A model generated the notes under the pieces. It saw only the letters and a program-made list of their open reading frames with translations. It ran no database searches and was not told the origin of the DNA. Shown here piece by piece: positions 8,424 to 16,373 of a stretch of DNA of 64,000 nucleotides. Source of the DNA: Pelagibacterium sp. 26DY04 (GTDB lineage: Bacteria; Pseudomonadota; Alphaproteobacteria; Rhizobiales; Devosiaceae). The stretch spans positions 3,038,001-3,102,000 of the forward strand of contig NZ_CP101731.1 of assembly GCF_031202305.1 (NCBI RefSeq), in the 5' to 3' direction. The number at the start of each line of letters is the position of its first letter. Position 1 is the stretch's first letter. A program made the translations under genes and the position numbers.

Positions 8424-9896
8424 TTAGGGACCGGCGGGGGCCCTGTCAAGCGCAACGCTCCCCCCTTTGATGCTTTCCATATGCTCGCGGATCGCCTCGA
8501 GGTCGCGGGCGAAAGCCACGCGTTCGTCGGCCGCCTTTGCCCGGTCCGGCATGCGCAGCAGGAACGAGGGGTGCACGGTGACGAACACCGTGGTGCCATC
8601 TTCGAGTTCGATGGGCACTCCCCGCAATTTGCCGATCGTCGCGCCCGAGCCCAGAAGGCTCTGCGCCGCCGTCGCACCCAGGGCCACGATCACCTTGGGC
8701 TTGACCAGCGCCCGCTCATGGTCGAGCCAGAACCGGCACGCCGATACCTCCCCGCCATTGGGCTTCTGGTGCAGTCTTCGCTTGCCGCGCGGCACAAATT
8801 TGAAGTGCTTGACCGCGTTGGTCACGAACACCTTCTTCCGGTCGATCCGCACTTCATCGAGCACCTGGTCGAGCAATTGCCCCGCCGGCCCGACAAAAGG
8901 ATGACCTTCGATATCCTCGCGGTCGCCGGGCTGCTCGCCCACCATCATCAGCGGCGCTTCGGCCGGGCCTTCGCCGAACACGACCTGGGTCGCATTTTCA
9001 TAAAGTGGACAGCGCGTGCACGTTTCCGCCGCCTTTTTCGCCTGGGTGAGCGAGGAGAACTCCACCGCCTCGTCTTCGGCGCTCTTGTGCCGTGCCGTCT
9101 GCCGCTGATGCCGGGTCGGCGGAGCGCTGGCCTTTGTTCTGATCATTTCCGCCTCCCTATGCTGAGCCGAACGGATCAGATCGGGAATGATTTCGGCCTC
9201 GGGCAGGTTGCGCCAATATTTGCGCGGCATTTCCGATGTCATGGCCGAAACCTTCAATCGCGCCGGGTTGAAGATCGAAGCGAAATAGGTGCGCCACGCG
9301 TCTTCGAGCCCGTCTTGGGCCGGCACATCCTCCTTTTTCGCCCCCTCCCCGAATATCAACTGCTCCCTGTTCCAGAAAACCGAGCGGTAAGGCGTGAGGA
9401 TCGCCCATTCCATATTGGCGAACCGTTCGGCGAAAAACGGCGCAGTGCGCTCGAGCGTGAAATGCTCGGGCTCGAACCAGGCGGCAAAGCGCTCGTTGGT
9501 TTGATCGAGCGCGCGAAACCGCACAAAGGCCGTCATCTTGTGGCTGTCGCGCCTAACGGCCTTGTTGAACCGGGTGAGCAGCACGATATCGGGATCGGTC
9601 TCGATCGTTAGCAGCTTGCGTTCGTTCTGCAGCCGAAACGCGATCCGGTAGAGCAGGTCGCACCGCCCTCGATCGGCGTGGCAAAGCGCGATTTCCGCAT
9701 ACTCCATAAACTGGCGCGACACCCGCACCCCGGCCAGCACCCGCGGCGGCGTGAACGCCTCGCCCAAAAGCGCATCGGCGTCCCCCGCTTGCAGCCAGAT
9801 GATGTCCTCGGGCGATATCCGCGCCGCCAGCAGCGGCCGCACGCAATCGCGCCACGGCGCCAGTTCATTGCGCGTCGGGACGATGACCCTGTACAT
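8424..9896 (-). CDS. DUF4130 - UdgX-type uracil-DNA glycosylase fusion
   Basis: A protein of 490 residues in two parts. Residues 1-~250 are a DUF4130/TIGR03915 domain ('YRIAFRLQNERKLLT', 'KMTAFVRFRAL'). Residues ~280-480 are a family-4-like uracil-DNA glycosylase with GEQPGD (320-325), VTNAVKHFKF, the UdgX loop KRRLHQ (372-377, His376) and VHPSFLLR (441-448). Known UdgX proteins use the loop His to form a covalent adduct with uracil-containing DNA. Iron-sulfur ligands are probably C293, C296 and C387; the fourth family-4 Cys position is a His (KHFKF), as in other UdgX. Its ATG directly follows the TAA of the radical SAM gene, so translation is probably coupled. The fused DUF4130 function is unknown. 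Confidence 0.93.
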   Translation of the reverse strand: MYRVIVPTRNELAPWRDCVRPLLAARISPEDIIWLQAGDADALLGEAFTPPRVLAGVRVSRQFMEYAEIALCHADRGRCDLLYRIAFRLQNERKLLTIETDPDIVLLTRFNKAVRRDSHKMTAFVRFRALDQTNERFAAWFEPEHFTLERTAPFFAERFANMEWAILTPYRSVFWNREQLIFGEGAKKEDVPAQDGLEDAWRTYFASIFNPARLKVSAMTSEMPRKYWRNLPEAEIIPDLIRSAQHREAEMIRTKASAPPTRHQRQTARHKSAEDEAVEFSSLTQAKKAAETCTRCPLYENATQVVFGEGPAEAPLMMVGEQPGDREDIEGHPFVGPAGQLLDQVLDEVRIDRKKVFVTNAVKHFKFVPRGKRRLHQKPNGGEVSACRFWLDHERALVKPKVIVALGATAAQSLLGSGATIGKLRGVPIELEDGTTVFVTVHPSFLLRMPDRAKAADERVAFARDLEAIREHMESIKGGSVALDRAPAGP

Positions 9897-11135
9897 TTAA
9901 AAGAGGCTCATCTGCTCGGGCTTGGGTGCCAGCCGCGCCTTGAGATCGCCCGCATCGAGCGTCGCCCCCGGCGTCCAGTCGATCGTTTCGATGAACGGCC
10001 GCACCGCCCTAAGGCTTGCGCACACCCGACCCACATCCTCCAGCCGCAGGCTATGATGCCGGCGCGCCGCAAGAATCTTCTCCACCGCCTTGAGACCCAA
10101 TCCGGGCACCCGCAACAGCATCGCCTTGTCGGCCCTGTTGACGTCGACCGGAAACAGGTGCCGCGATTTCAGCGCCCAGGCGAGCTTGGGGTCGATCGTG
10201 AGGTCAAGCATGCCGCCCTCGGTCGCATTCGAGATTTCACCTACTTCAAAGCCATAGAACCGCATCAGCCAATCGGCCTGGTAGAGCCGGTGCTCGCGCA
10301 TCAGCGGCGGCTTGACCAAGGGCAGCTTCGAGCTTGAATCCGGTATGGGCGAAAAGGCCGAATAATAGACGCGCTTGAGCCGATATCCCGCATAGAGCGC
10401 CGCGCTGCGGTTGAGGATGATCGCGTCGCTCGAAGCGTCCGCCCCAACGATCATCTGCGTCGATTGTCCCGCCGGCGCGAAACGATCGGGGGTGTGCCGC
10501 GCCTTGGCTTCTGGCTGCGCCGCCTCATGGGCCTGACTCACCCGCGCCATGGCCGTTCGGATTTCCCCCGGCCGCTTTTCGGGCGCAAACCGGCCCAGCC
10601 CCTGGTCGGTGGGCATTTCGATATTGGTCGAAAGCCTGTCCGCATATCGCCCCGCCGCGGCCAGCAGGTCAGGCGCCGCATTGGGAATGATCTTGAGATG
10701 GATATAGCCGGCGAATCCGTGCTCCTCGCGCAGGCTCTTTGCCACGCGCACCATCTCTTCCATGGTATAGTCGGGCGAGCGGATGATCCCCGAGGAGAGG
10801 AACAACCCTTCGATATAGTTGCGCTTGTAGAAATCGAGGGTGAGCTTTGCCACCTCCTCGACCGAAAACCGCGCCCGCTCCACATTGGAGGACGAGCGGT
10901 TGACGCAATAAACGCAGTCATAGACGCAAAAATTGGTGAGCAGCACCTTGAGCAGCGATATGCATCGCCCGTCCGGCGCATAGGCGTGGCAGATCCCGCT
11001 TCCCGGCGCCGTCGAGCCGATCCCGCCGGTCGCCTTGGCCGAACGTTTTTGCGATCCGCTCGACGCGCAGGAGGCGTCGTATTTGGCGGCGTCGGACAGA
11101 ATCGCGAGTTTGCGGGTGAGGCTGAGCTGGACCAT
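9897..11135 (-). CDS. Radical SAM protein, UDG-linked (TIGR03916-type)
   Basis: A protein of 412 residues. The radical SAM cluster motif is C70-x3-C74-x2-C77 in 'NFCVYDCVYCVNR', followed by a TIM-barrel-like region. The C-terminus has a helix-hairpin-helix DNA-binding motif ('LLRVPGLGLKAVEKILAAR') after 'HLFPVDVNRADKAM'. This is the known family that is nearly always paired with a TIGR03915/UDG protein and described as a putative DNA modification or repair protein; its reaction is not established. It is the first gene of the pair. A LexA-type box and promoter lie directly before the ATG, and there is no Shine-Dalgarno, so the mRNA may be leaderless. Confidence 0.93.
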   Translation of the reverse strand: MVQLSLTRKLAILSDAAKYDASCASSGSQKRSAKATGGIGSTAPGSGICHAYAPDGRCISLLKVLLTNFCVYDCVYCVNRSSSNVERARFSVEEVAKLTLDFYKRNYIEGLFLSSGIIRSPDYTMEEMVRVAKSLREEHGFAGYIHLKIIPNAAPDLLAAAGRYADRLSTNIEMPTDQGLGRFAPEKRPGEIRTAMARVSQAHEAAQPEAKARHTPDRFAPAGQSTQMIVGADASSDAIILNRSAALYAGYRLKRVYYSAFSPIPDSSSKLPLVKPPLMREHRLYQADWLMRFYGFEVGEISNATEGGMLDLTIDPKLAWALKSRHLFPVDVNRADKAMLLRVPGLGLKAVEKILAARRHHSLRLEDVGRVCASLRAVRPFIETIDWTPGATLDAGDLKARLAPKPEQMSLF

Positions 11136-11137
11136 TT

Positions 11138-11152
11138 GTTCATGTTATGTTC
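11138..11152 (-). promoter_or_regulatory. LexA (SOS) box of alphaproteobacterial type
   Basis: The + strand reads GTTC-ATGTTAT-GTTC, an exact match to the alphaproteobacterial LexA box GTTC-N7-GTTC (GAAC-N7-GAAC in the gene direction). It ends two bases before the ATG of the radical SAM gene and covers the predicted -10 element, so bound LexA would block transcription. This suggests DNA-damage induction of the radical SAM-UdgX pair. The motif match is seen; the binding is inferred. Confidence 0.8.
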
Positions 11153-11170
11153 TTATTTGATACACCACAA
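11142..11170 (-). promoter_or_regulatory. Sigma-70-type promoter of the radical SAM-udgX operon
   Basis: On the minus strand, TTGTGG (11170-11165) and TAACAT (11147-11142) are separated by exactly 17 bases, matching -35 and -10 elements. The -10 sits inside the LexA box. A start seven bases downstream would fall on the A of the ATG, predicting a leaderless transcript. Confidence 0.55.
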
Positions 11171-11286
11171 GCTCCTTCTCGAAAAATGTGATCGTTCACG
11201 GTCCCCGAATAATGAATTCGGTTTACCCCCGTTTTGCCGAACCCGCCGAGCATCTACCTTGATCGCAGCGAACACAGGAGACCATC

Positions 11287-12240
11287 ATGGCCCTCGATCT
11301 TACCGGACTGCATCACCTCACCGCCGTCACCGCCAACGCACGTGAGAATCTACGCTTTTACACTAAGGTTCTCGGCCTGCGGCTGGTCAAGCGCACCGTC
11401 AATCAGGACGATACCACCGCCTATCACCTGTTCTACGGCGATGGCCGCGCCAGCCCCGGCTCGGATATCACCTTCTTTGATTGGCCCACGCCGCCCGAAC
11501 AACGCGGCACCCATTCGATCGTGCGCACCGCCTTCCGCGTCGAGGGTGAATCCTCGCTCGCCTGGTGGAAGGAGCACCTGGACGCCAACAACGTCAAAAC
11601 CTCCGATATCGCCGAGCGCGCCGGTCACATGTCGCTCGATTTCGAGGATTTCGAAGGCCAGCGCCTGCGTCTGGTCAACGATACCCGTGCGGGCGGCGCC
11701 CATCCCTGGGACAAGAGCCCCGTCCCGGCCGAGCGGCAGATCAAGGGCCTGGGCCCCATCACCATGAGCGTTCCCGATCTCGCCCGCACCGAGCCGGTGC
11801 TGACGACCGTGATGAACATGCGCAAGGTCCGCACCCATCCGGCCACCACCGGGCAGGGCGAGGTCCACGTCTTTGCCATGGGCGATGGCGGAGCGTCGGC
11901 CGAATTGCACGTCGCGGTCGAGCCCGACCTGCCCTTCGCCCGCCCCGGCGCCGGCGGCGTCCATCATGTTGCGTTCAGAACGCCCGACAAGGCCCAGTTC
12001 GACAAATGGGTAGCCCGCGCCGCCCAGGCCGGCCTGCGCACCTCGGGGGAAGTGGAGCGCTATTATTTCACCTCGCTCTATTTCCGCGAGCCCAATGGCA
12101 TCCTGTTCGAAATCGCCACTGACGGCCCCGGCTTCGATGTGGACGAGCCCATGGAAACCCTGGGCGAACACCTCGCCCTGCCGCCCTTCCTCGAGCCCAA
12201 GAGGGCCCAGATCGAGGCGGGACTGAAGCCCATCGACTGA
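11287..12240 (+). CDS. Ring-cleaving dioxygenase (glyoxalase/vicinal oxygen chelate fold)
   Basis: A protein of 317 residues with two VOC modules. The N-terminal module starts '[38 protein letters not shown]', the signature of the MhqO/hydroquinone-type ring-cleaving dioxygenases. The second starts near '[14 protein letters not shown]', contains '[12 protein letters not shown]', and ends with the metal-binding Glu in '[12 protein letters not shown]'. Candidate Fe(II) ligands are the His in GLHHLT, the His in GVHHVAF and that Glu. Members cleave (methyl/chloro)hydroquinones or similar diols in the cytoplasm; the substrate here is unknown. The ATG is preceded by ACAGGAGACC, a strong Shine-Dalgarno. 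It stands alone and ends before a strong terminator. Confidence 0.88.
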   Translation: MALDLTGLHHLTAVTANARENLRFYTKVLGLRLVKRTVNQDDTTAYHLFYGDGRASPGSDITFFDWPTPPEQRGTHSIVRTAFRVEGESSLAWWKEHLDANNVKTSDIAERAGHMSLDFEDFEGQRLRLVNDTRAGGAHPWDKSPVPAERQIKGLGPITMSVPDLARTEPVLTTVMNMRKVRTHPATTGQGEVHVFAMGDGGASAELHVAVEPDLPFARPGAGGVHHVAFRTPDKAQFDKWVARAAQAGLRTSGEVERYYFTSLYFREPNGILFEIATDGPGFDVDEPMETLGEHLALPPFLEPKRAQIEAGLKPID

Positions 12241-12253
12241 CCAGCCCCAAAAG

Positions 12254-12281
12254 AAAAGGCCCGGGATCGCCCGGGCCTTTT
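12254..12281. terminator. Bidirectional rho-independent terminator
   Basis: GGCCCGGG-ATCG-CCCGGGCC forms a perfect 8-bp stem (12258-12277) flanked by AAAA and TTTT, so it can work in both directions. It lies between the convergent dioxygenase and vWA genes. Confidence 0.92.
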
Positions 12282-12286
12282 CGCTT

Positions 12287-14230
12287 TCACTCCAGCAGGC
12301 TTTGGGCTGTTCTCACCAGCCCGATGAACTCGGCCCGCCGGCCGTTCGCGTCCTCGCCTCTCCCCTCTTGGGCCAGCGCGGCGATCTCGTCCCAATCCAT
12401 CGCCGCCAGCCAATCCGATCCGCGCAGCTTTTGCCCGAACGCAGCCACTGCCGTCGCGAATGCGATATCCCCCTCCATCGCCACCTCGCCCACCGGGATC
12501 GGCGCCTCGATCAATTGCGAGGCCTCGGCGTCCGATTCCTTGTAGCGCAGCTTGAACCAGCCATATTCGCTCCCTTCCCCGCTCGGGGTCGCCTCGTTGC
12601 CATAACGCAGCGGATCGACCAGCCCGCGCGCGCCCACCGGCGTGATCTCATAGATGGCCGTCACCGTATGTCCGGCCCCGATGTCCCCTGCATCGACCGC
12701 GTCGTTGTTGAAATCCTCGCGCGCCAGGGCCCGCGTCTCATAGCCGATCAGCCGGTATTCCGAGACCATTTCGGGATTGAATTCCACCTGGATCTTGACG
12801 TCCTTTGCGATGGTCACAAGCGTGCCGCCCATCTGTTCGACCAGCACCCGCCGGGCCTCGGTGTAGCTGTCGATATAGGCGGCGTTGCCATTGCCCGCCT
12901 GGGCCAGGCTCTGCATGGTCTGGTCGTTGTAATTGCCGGTGCCGAACCCGAACACGGAGAGGAATATCCCCTCGTCGCGCTTGTCTTCGATCAGCCGCTC
13001 CAGCCCCTCGGGATCGGCTATCCCGACGTTGAAATCCCCGTCCGTCGCCAGCAGCACCCGGTTGGTGCCTCCCTCGACCATCGCCTGCTCGGCCAGCCGA
13101 TAGGCCGCTTCGATCCCCTCGGCCCCCGCCGTCGATCCGCCCGGCATGAGGTTGTCGAGCGCGGCGAGGATTTCCGCCTTCTCGCTCCCCTTGGTGGGCT
13201 CCAGCACCACCCCGGCGTTCCCCGCATAGGTGACGATCGAAATCGTATCCTCGGGGCCCATCTCGTTGACGAGCATGGCAAAGGCCCGCCTGAGCAATGG
13301 CAGCTTGTCGGGCGCATCCATCGAGCCCGAAGTGTCGATCAGCAGCACGAGATTGGCCGGAGGAGCCGTCTCGAGGTCCACGCTCTCCCCTTCGATCCCG
13401 ATATGCACCAGCCGGTTTTCCGGATTCCACGGCGAGTCGGTGACGCTGATCTCTGGCGCGAACGGCGCATCGTCCTGCGGGGAGGGATAATCGTAGTCGA
13501 AATAGTTGATCAGTTCCTCGACCCTGATCGCCTCGGCGGGCGGAACCTGGCCCGTCTCCAGCATGCGCCGCACATAGGCATAGGAAGCGGTATCCACGTC
13601 GATCGAAAAGGTCGAAACCGGCGTCTCGCGAACCGTATGCACCCCGCCCTCCTCGAAGCCTGCGAACCGGTCCCCCTGCTCGGGCTCGGCCAAAACCACG
13701 GGCAGTTCGGACATCTGCCTTTGCACCATGGCCGGAGCCGCCGGGGCGATTGCCGGCGCCGGCATGGGCGCCGGGGCAATCGCTGCATCGCTACTTTCCA
13801 TCGGGCTTTCCGCTTCGGCGGCGGCCGGCGTTTCCACCACCTGGTCCGCCTCGCGCGCAGCCGGTTGCGCCTCGACGGACGCCGAGGAGTCCGCCCGCTC
13901 CCAAAGCTGGTCGATGGGGCTCAACGCCGTCTGGTTCATCATCGCCACGCCGAGCGGCAGCACGGCGATGGCGGCAAGTCCGGCGGCCAGTGAAACGCGC
14001 ATATCCATTGTCCAATTCCCTTTAAATCTGGAAACAATGGATCTGAGACGCCCCCCCTCCGACGATCCTTGGCGGGAAGACGCATTTTTTTCATCCTCGA
14101 CGCTGCTTTGCCCGTGCGCCGCATCGAAGGCCGCCATCGCCGCCGCCATCGCCGCCTCGCGCGCCGCGAGGCTGGGCGGCGGGGTCGCTGGTTTCATCGC
14201 TGATCTAAGCTTGTCGTCCATGGTCGTCAT
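12287..14230 (-). CDS. Membrane-anchored von Willebrand factor A protein (YfbK-like)
   Basis: A protein of 647 residues. Residues 1-75 are cytoplasmic, with an Ala-rich helix (AAREAAMAAAMAAFDAAHG). One transmembrane segment spans about 79-98, followed by a Pro/Ala-rich linker. The YfbK N-terminal domain ('TPVSTFSIDVDTASYAYVRR') is followed by a vWA domain with a MIDAS motif DTSGS at 299-303 and a YfbK C-terminal (DUF3520) domain ending 'EFIGLVRTAQSLLE'. The vWA part should bind a divalent metal and a partner protein in the periplasm. The start overlaps the sigma-factor stop (ATGA). A sigma factor followed by a single-pass protein with a short cytoplasmic N-terminus is the layout of sigma/anti-sigma pairs, but no anti-sigma domain is recognisable. 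Confidence 0.9.
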   Translation of the reverse strand: MTTMDDKLRSAMKPATPPPSLAAREAAMAAAMAAFDAAHGQSSVEDEKNASSRQGSSEGGRLRSIVSRFKGNWTMDMRVSLAAGLAAIAVLPLGVAMMNQTALSPIDQLWERADSSASVEAQPAAREADQVVETPAAAEAESPMESSDAAIAPAPMPAPAIAPAAPAMVQRQMSELPVVLAEPEQGDRFAGFEEGGVHTVRETPVSTFSIDVDTASYAYVRRMLETGQVPPAEAIRVEELINYFDYDYPSPQDDAPFAPEISVTDSPWNPENRLVHIGIEGESVDLETAPPANLVLLIDTSGSMDAPDKLPLLRRAFAMLVNEMGPEDTISIVTYAGNAGVVLEPTKGSEKAEILAALDNLMPGGSTAGAEGIEAAYRLAEQAMVEGGTNRVLLATDGDFNVGIADPEGLERLIEDKRDEGIFLSVFGFGTGNYNDQTMQSLAQAGNGNAAYIDSYTEARRVLVEQMGGTLVTIAKDVKIQVEFNPEMVSEYRLIGYETRALAREDFNNDAVDAGDIGAGHTVTAIYEITPVGARGLVDPLRYGNEATPSGEGSEYGWFKLRYKESDAEASQLIEAPIPVGEVAMEGDIAFATAVAAFGQKLRGSDWLAAMDWDEIAALAQEGRGEDANGRRAEFIGLVRTAQSLLE

Positions 14231-14754
14231 ACCAACCCCTTGAGGGCCTTCTTGGCCTCATGCACATACCAGGAGACCGTTGCTTCCCTCACATCCATGA
14301 TGGCGGCCGCTTCGGCGTGGCTCATGTCCTCGCCATAGACCAGCAGCACCGCATCGCGCTGCTTTTCGGGCAGGGCGCGCACCGCCCGCCAGATCTGGGT
14401 CTGGGTTGCCGCGCTTTCCTGGTCGGCCGGCGCCGCCTCGGCGCTGACCAGCTTGAGCGCGGCGATCTGCCGGCTGCGCCGCGCGCCCTGCCGCTGGCGG
14501 TCGCGCACCGCATTGAGCACGATGCGATAGAGCCAGCTCGTGAACGCGGAACGCCCGTCGAACCCTGCAATCGCCGTGGCGAGCTTGATGCAGACGTCCT
14601 GGGCCACATCCTCGGCATCGGCCCGCTCGCCGCACCATTTATAGGCCGTGCGGTAGAGAAAATCGTAGTGCTCGGCAACGAGCGCCGCGAACGCCGCCCG
14701 GTCGCCGCGAGCCGCGCGCGCTACCGTGTCGTCCGCTGCCCGTCTCTCGTCCAC
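14227..14754 (-). CDS. ECF-type RNA polymerase sigma factor
   Basis: A protein of 175 residues with sigma region 2 ('FAALVAEHYDFLYRTAYKWC', then 'DAEDVAQDVCIKLATAI', 'FTSWLYRIVLNAVRDRQR') and region 4 ('VRALPEKQRDAVLLVYGEDMSHAEAAAIMDVREATVSWYVHEAKKAL', given here as the usual HTH). Regions 1 and 3 are absent, as in ECF factors. It directs RNA polymerase to a small promoter set; targets are unknown. The stop overlaps the start of the vWA gene by four bases, so the two are translationally coupled. The 126 bases upstream separate it from a divergent small membrane protein; I saw no convincing autoregulated ECF promoter there. Confidence 0.9.
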   Translation of the reverse strand: MDERRAADDTVARAARGDRAAFAALVAEHYDFLYRTAYKWCGERADAEDVAQDVCIKLATAIAGFDGRSAFTSWLYRIVLNAVRDRQRQGARRSRQIAALKLVSAEAAPADQESAATQTQIWRAVRALPEKQRDAVLLVYGEDMSHAEAAAIMDVREATVSWYVHEAKKALKGLV

Positions 14755-14880
14755 GCTCGCCCTTCGCCTTCACCCGCGCCTATTTGCACGTGTGACGATT
14801 GGCGCGGCAATATCCTTGGAATTTTTTCTTCGCCGAAACTATGACAGGGGCCAGACATCATTTCCCGCCAGGAGCTTGCA

Positions 14881-15081
14881 ATGACCGAGCCCGTAAAGCC
14901 CAATTGGGGCAACCGCATCGTCCTTTTGATCTTCGGCGTCGTCGCCATCGTCACGATTGGCGCCACGATTTTCGGGACATTGAACGAATGGGACGCGGGC
15001 AATTTCCGCTCCGACCAGGAAGCCGCCGAGGCCGCCGCCGAAGCCGAAGCCCTGGCCGCCCAGCAATCGGCTAACCCGTAA
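14881..15081 (+). CDS. Small single-pass membrane protein, function unknown
   Basis: A protein of 66 residues that I do not recognise. A short polar start (MTEPVKPNWGNR) is followed by one transmembrane helix (about 13-32, IVLLIFGVVAIVTIGATIFG) and an acidic, Ala-rich tail (EAAEAAAEAEAL). The ATG is preceded by CAGGAGCTTGCA with a good Shine-Dalgarno, which supports translation. It is divergent from the ECF sigma gene and could be one of its targets. Its last 11 bases overlap the end of the convergent KTSC gene. Confidence 0.65.
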   Translation: MTEPVKPNWGNRIVLLIFGVVAIVTIGATIFGTLNEWDAGNFRSDQEAAEAAAEAEALAAQQSANP

Positions 15082-15283
15082 CCGTGTCACGCTGGGTAAA
15101 GGCGTAGTGATCGCGGATATGGGCATTGAAGAACCGCCCTTTCGACGTCGCCTGCCGCAGCCTGTCGTATACCTTGGGCGGCACATCCCGATAATCATAG
15201 GCCCGCCCCGAAGGCACGAACCAAATCGTCAGCACCTGCCGCTCCGGATCATATTCGGACCGTTTGATCACGCTTGACGGCAT
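15071..15283 (-). CDS. KTSC domain protein
   Basis: A protein of 70 residues made of one KTSC domain: 'SSVIKRSEYDPERQVLTIWF', then a strand-turn with 'GRAYDYRDVPPKVYDRL' and 'SKGRFFNAHIRDHY'. The domain is named after a lysyl-tRNA synthetase C-terminal extension; free-standing copies have no settled function, though nucleic-acid binding has been suggested. I chose the ATG at 15283 because GGAG lies seven bases before it. The upstream TTG at 15316 would add 11 residues with no better site. The 258 bases upstream to 15541 show no gene. Confidence 0.75.
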   Translation of the reverse strand: MPSSVIKRSEYDPERQVLTIWFVPSGRAYDYRDVPPKVYDRLRQATSKGRFFNAHIRDHYAFTQRDTVTG

Positions 15284-15541
15284 GTCGATCTCCGAACCGG
15301 GCACCCGCCCGCTCAAAAGAAACGATCGACACGCCGCGATGGTTCACGGGACGATCGGCGCGTAAAACGCAGGGCTGTAGTCGGCCCACCTCTCCGTCTC
15401 GTCATCTTCGTGGTGCCCCGTGATCCGCAAGCCACAGAAGAGGTTAAGCCCCGCCTTCGCCGCGCGCCCAATATGTCACCCCGGGCTTGCCCCGGAGCAA
15501 GGTGCGCGCCGCTGTGGCAGCTTTCCACAGGCTGACCGCCA

Positions 15542-15943
15542 TCACTCCGGCGCGACCAGAGCAACGGTGGGGAAATATGTCCGATAACGGCTTGGATCCC
15601 GCGTCAGCAGCGGCAATCTCGAGATCGCCGCCTGCGCCCCGATGAAAAAGTCGGGCAAAACGCCGCTGCGTGTTCCGCCCGCCCGCCGGTATTGCACGAA
15701 CACTTTTCCCGCCAGAAACAGCGCCGCACGCGGCATTTCGAGAAACTCCAGGCCAGCCAACGCCACGAAATCGTCGAGCGCCTCGATGCGCTGGTAACGC
15801 ACGGAAAGCTCGGCATAGATCGTATCGTTGATCAACAATGGACCATTGAGGCTGGCCGCCTCGAGCTGCGCCGCCGACCAATCCGCCCAGTTGGGGTCGT
15901 CGGTCACTAGGTCCAAAAGAACGTTGGTGTCGACGAGGATCAT
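15542..15943 (-). CDS. PIN-domain ribonuclease toxin (VapC-like)
   Basis: A protein of 133 residues with a PIN domain: 'MILVDTNVLLDLVTDD' (first acidic residue of the active site), a central Glu in 'IYAELSVRY', and 'GVLPDFFIGAQAA' plus 'PLLTRDPSRYRTYFP' carrying the later Asp residues. VapC toxins cleave specific RNAs, often tRNAs, using Mg2+ held by these acids. The start overlaps the stop of the antitoxin gene by four bases (ATGA), the usual antitoxin-first order. It is most likely neutralised by the upstream AbrB-type protein. Confidence 0.88.
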   Translation of the reverse strand: MILVDTNVLLDLVTDDPNWADWSAAQLEAASLNGPLLINDTIYAELSVRYQRIEALDDFVALAGLEFLEMPRAALFLAGKVFVQYRRAGGTRSGVLPDFFIGAQAAISRLPLLTRDPSRYRTYFPTVALVAPE

Positions 15944-16170
15944 GCCTCCCCGCGCGTCAGCGCCAAAATGGCGTCGGTCCCCAGCCCTTCGCCCGCATGA
16001 CCCCGCAGTTTGTCGAACCGCCTTTTCTGCTCCTTGCCCGCGCGGCGAAGCACGATGTTTCCATCCGGCGCGCGGACGAAATCAACCTTGCTGCCCGGTT
16101 CAATCCCGAGCAAATCCCTCACCGGCTTAGGGATTGTCACCTGCCCCTTCACCGTCACCGTCGTCGCCAT
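15940..16170 (-). CDS. AbrB/MazE-type antitoxin (VapB-like)
   Basis: A protein of 76 residues. The N-terminal ~45 residues are a swapped-hairpin AbrB DNA-binding domain ('TTVTVKGQVTIPKPVRDLLG', 'PGSKVDFVRAPDGNIVLR'). The C-terminal tail ('RFDKLRGHAGEGL') should wrap around the toxin. It binds VapC and, with it, represses its own promoter. I chose the ATG at 16170: the family begins right at the TVTVKGQ strand, and the longer reading to 16215 adds unrelated residues. Confidence 0.87.
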   Translation of the reverse strand: MATTVTVKGQVTIPKPVRDLLGIEPGSKVDFVRAPDGNIVLRRAGKEQKRRFDKLRGHAGEGLGTDAILALTRGEA

Positions 16171-16373
16171 AGCGAGCCTCAGAGTAGTACCTATAATGCA
16201 CAAAGGTATTACCATGCAGCCCGCCTTTCAAGTCTTGGTCTTGGTTGGACTCGGCGGGTGTCAGCTCGGGTCAACGCGCGGCGAAAATCGCGATTTTCGA
16301 GAACCGGAGCAGAGCACGCATATGTATGTGAGCGCCGGCGCGGAAGATTGCGATTTGCAGCCGCCCCCCCATC

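Noticed and set aside
14800..14850. GGAA-like element that might be an ECF promoter
   Set aside because: No matching -10 (CGTT or GTC type) at the right spacing.
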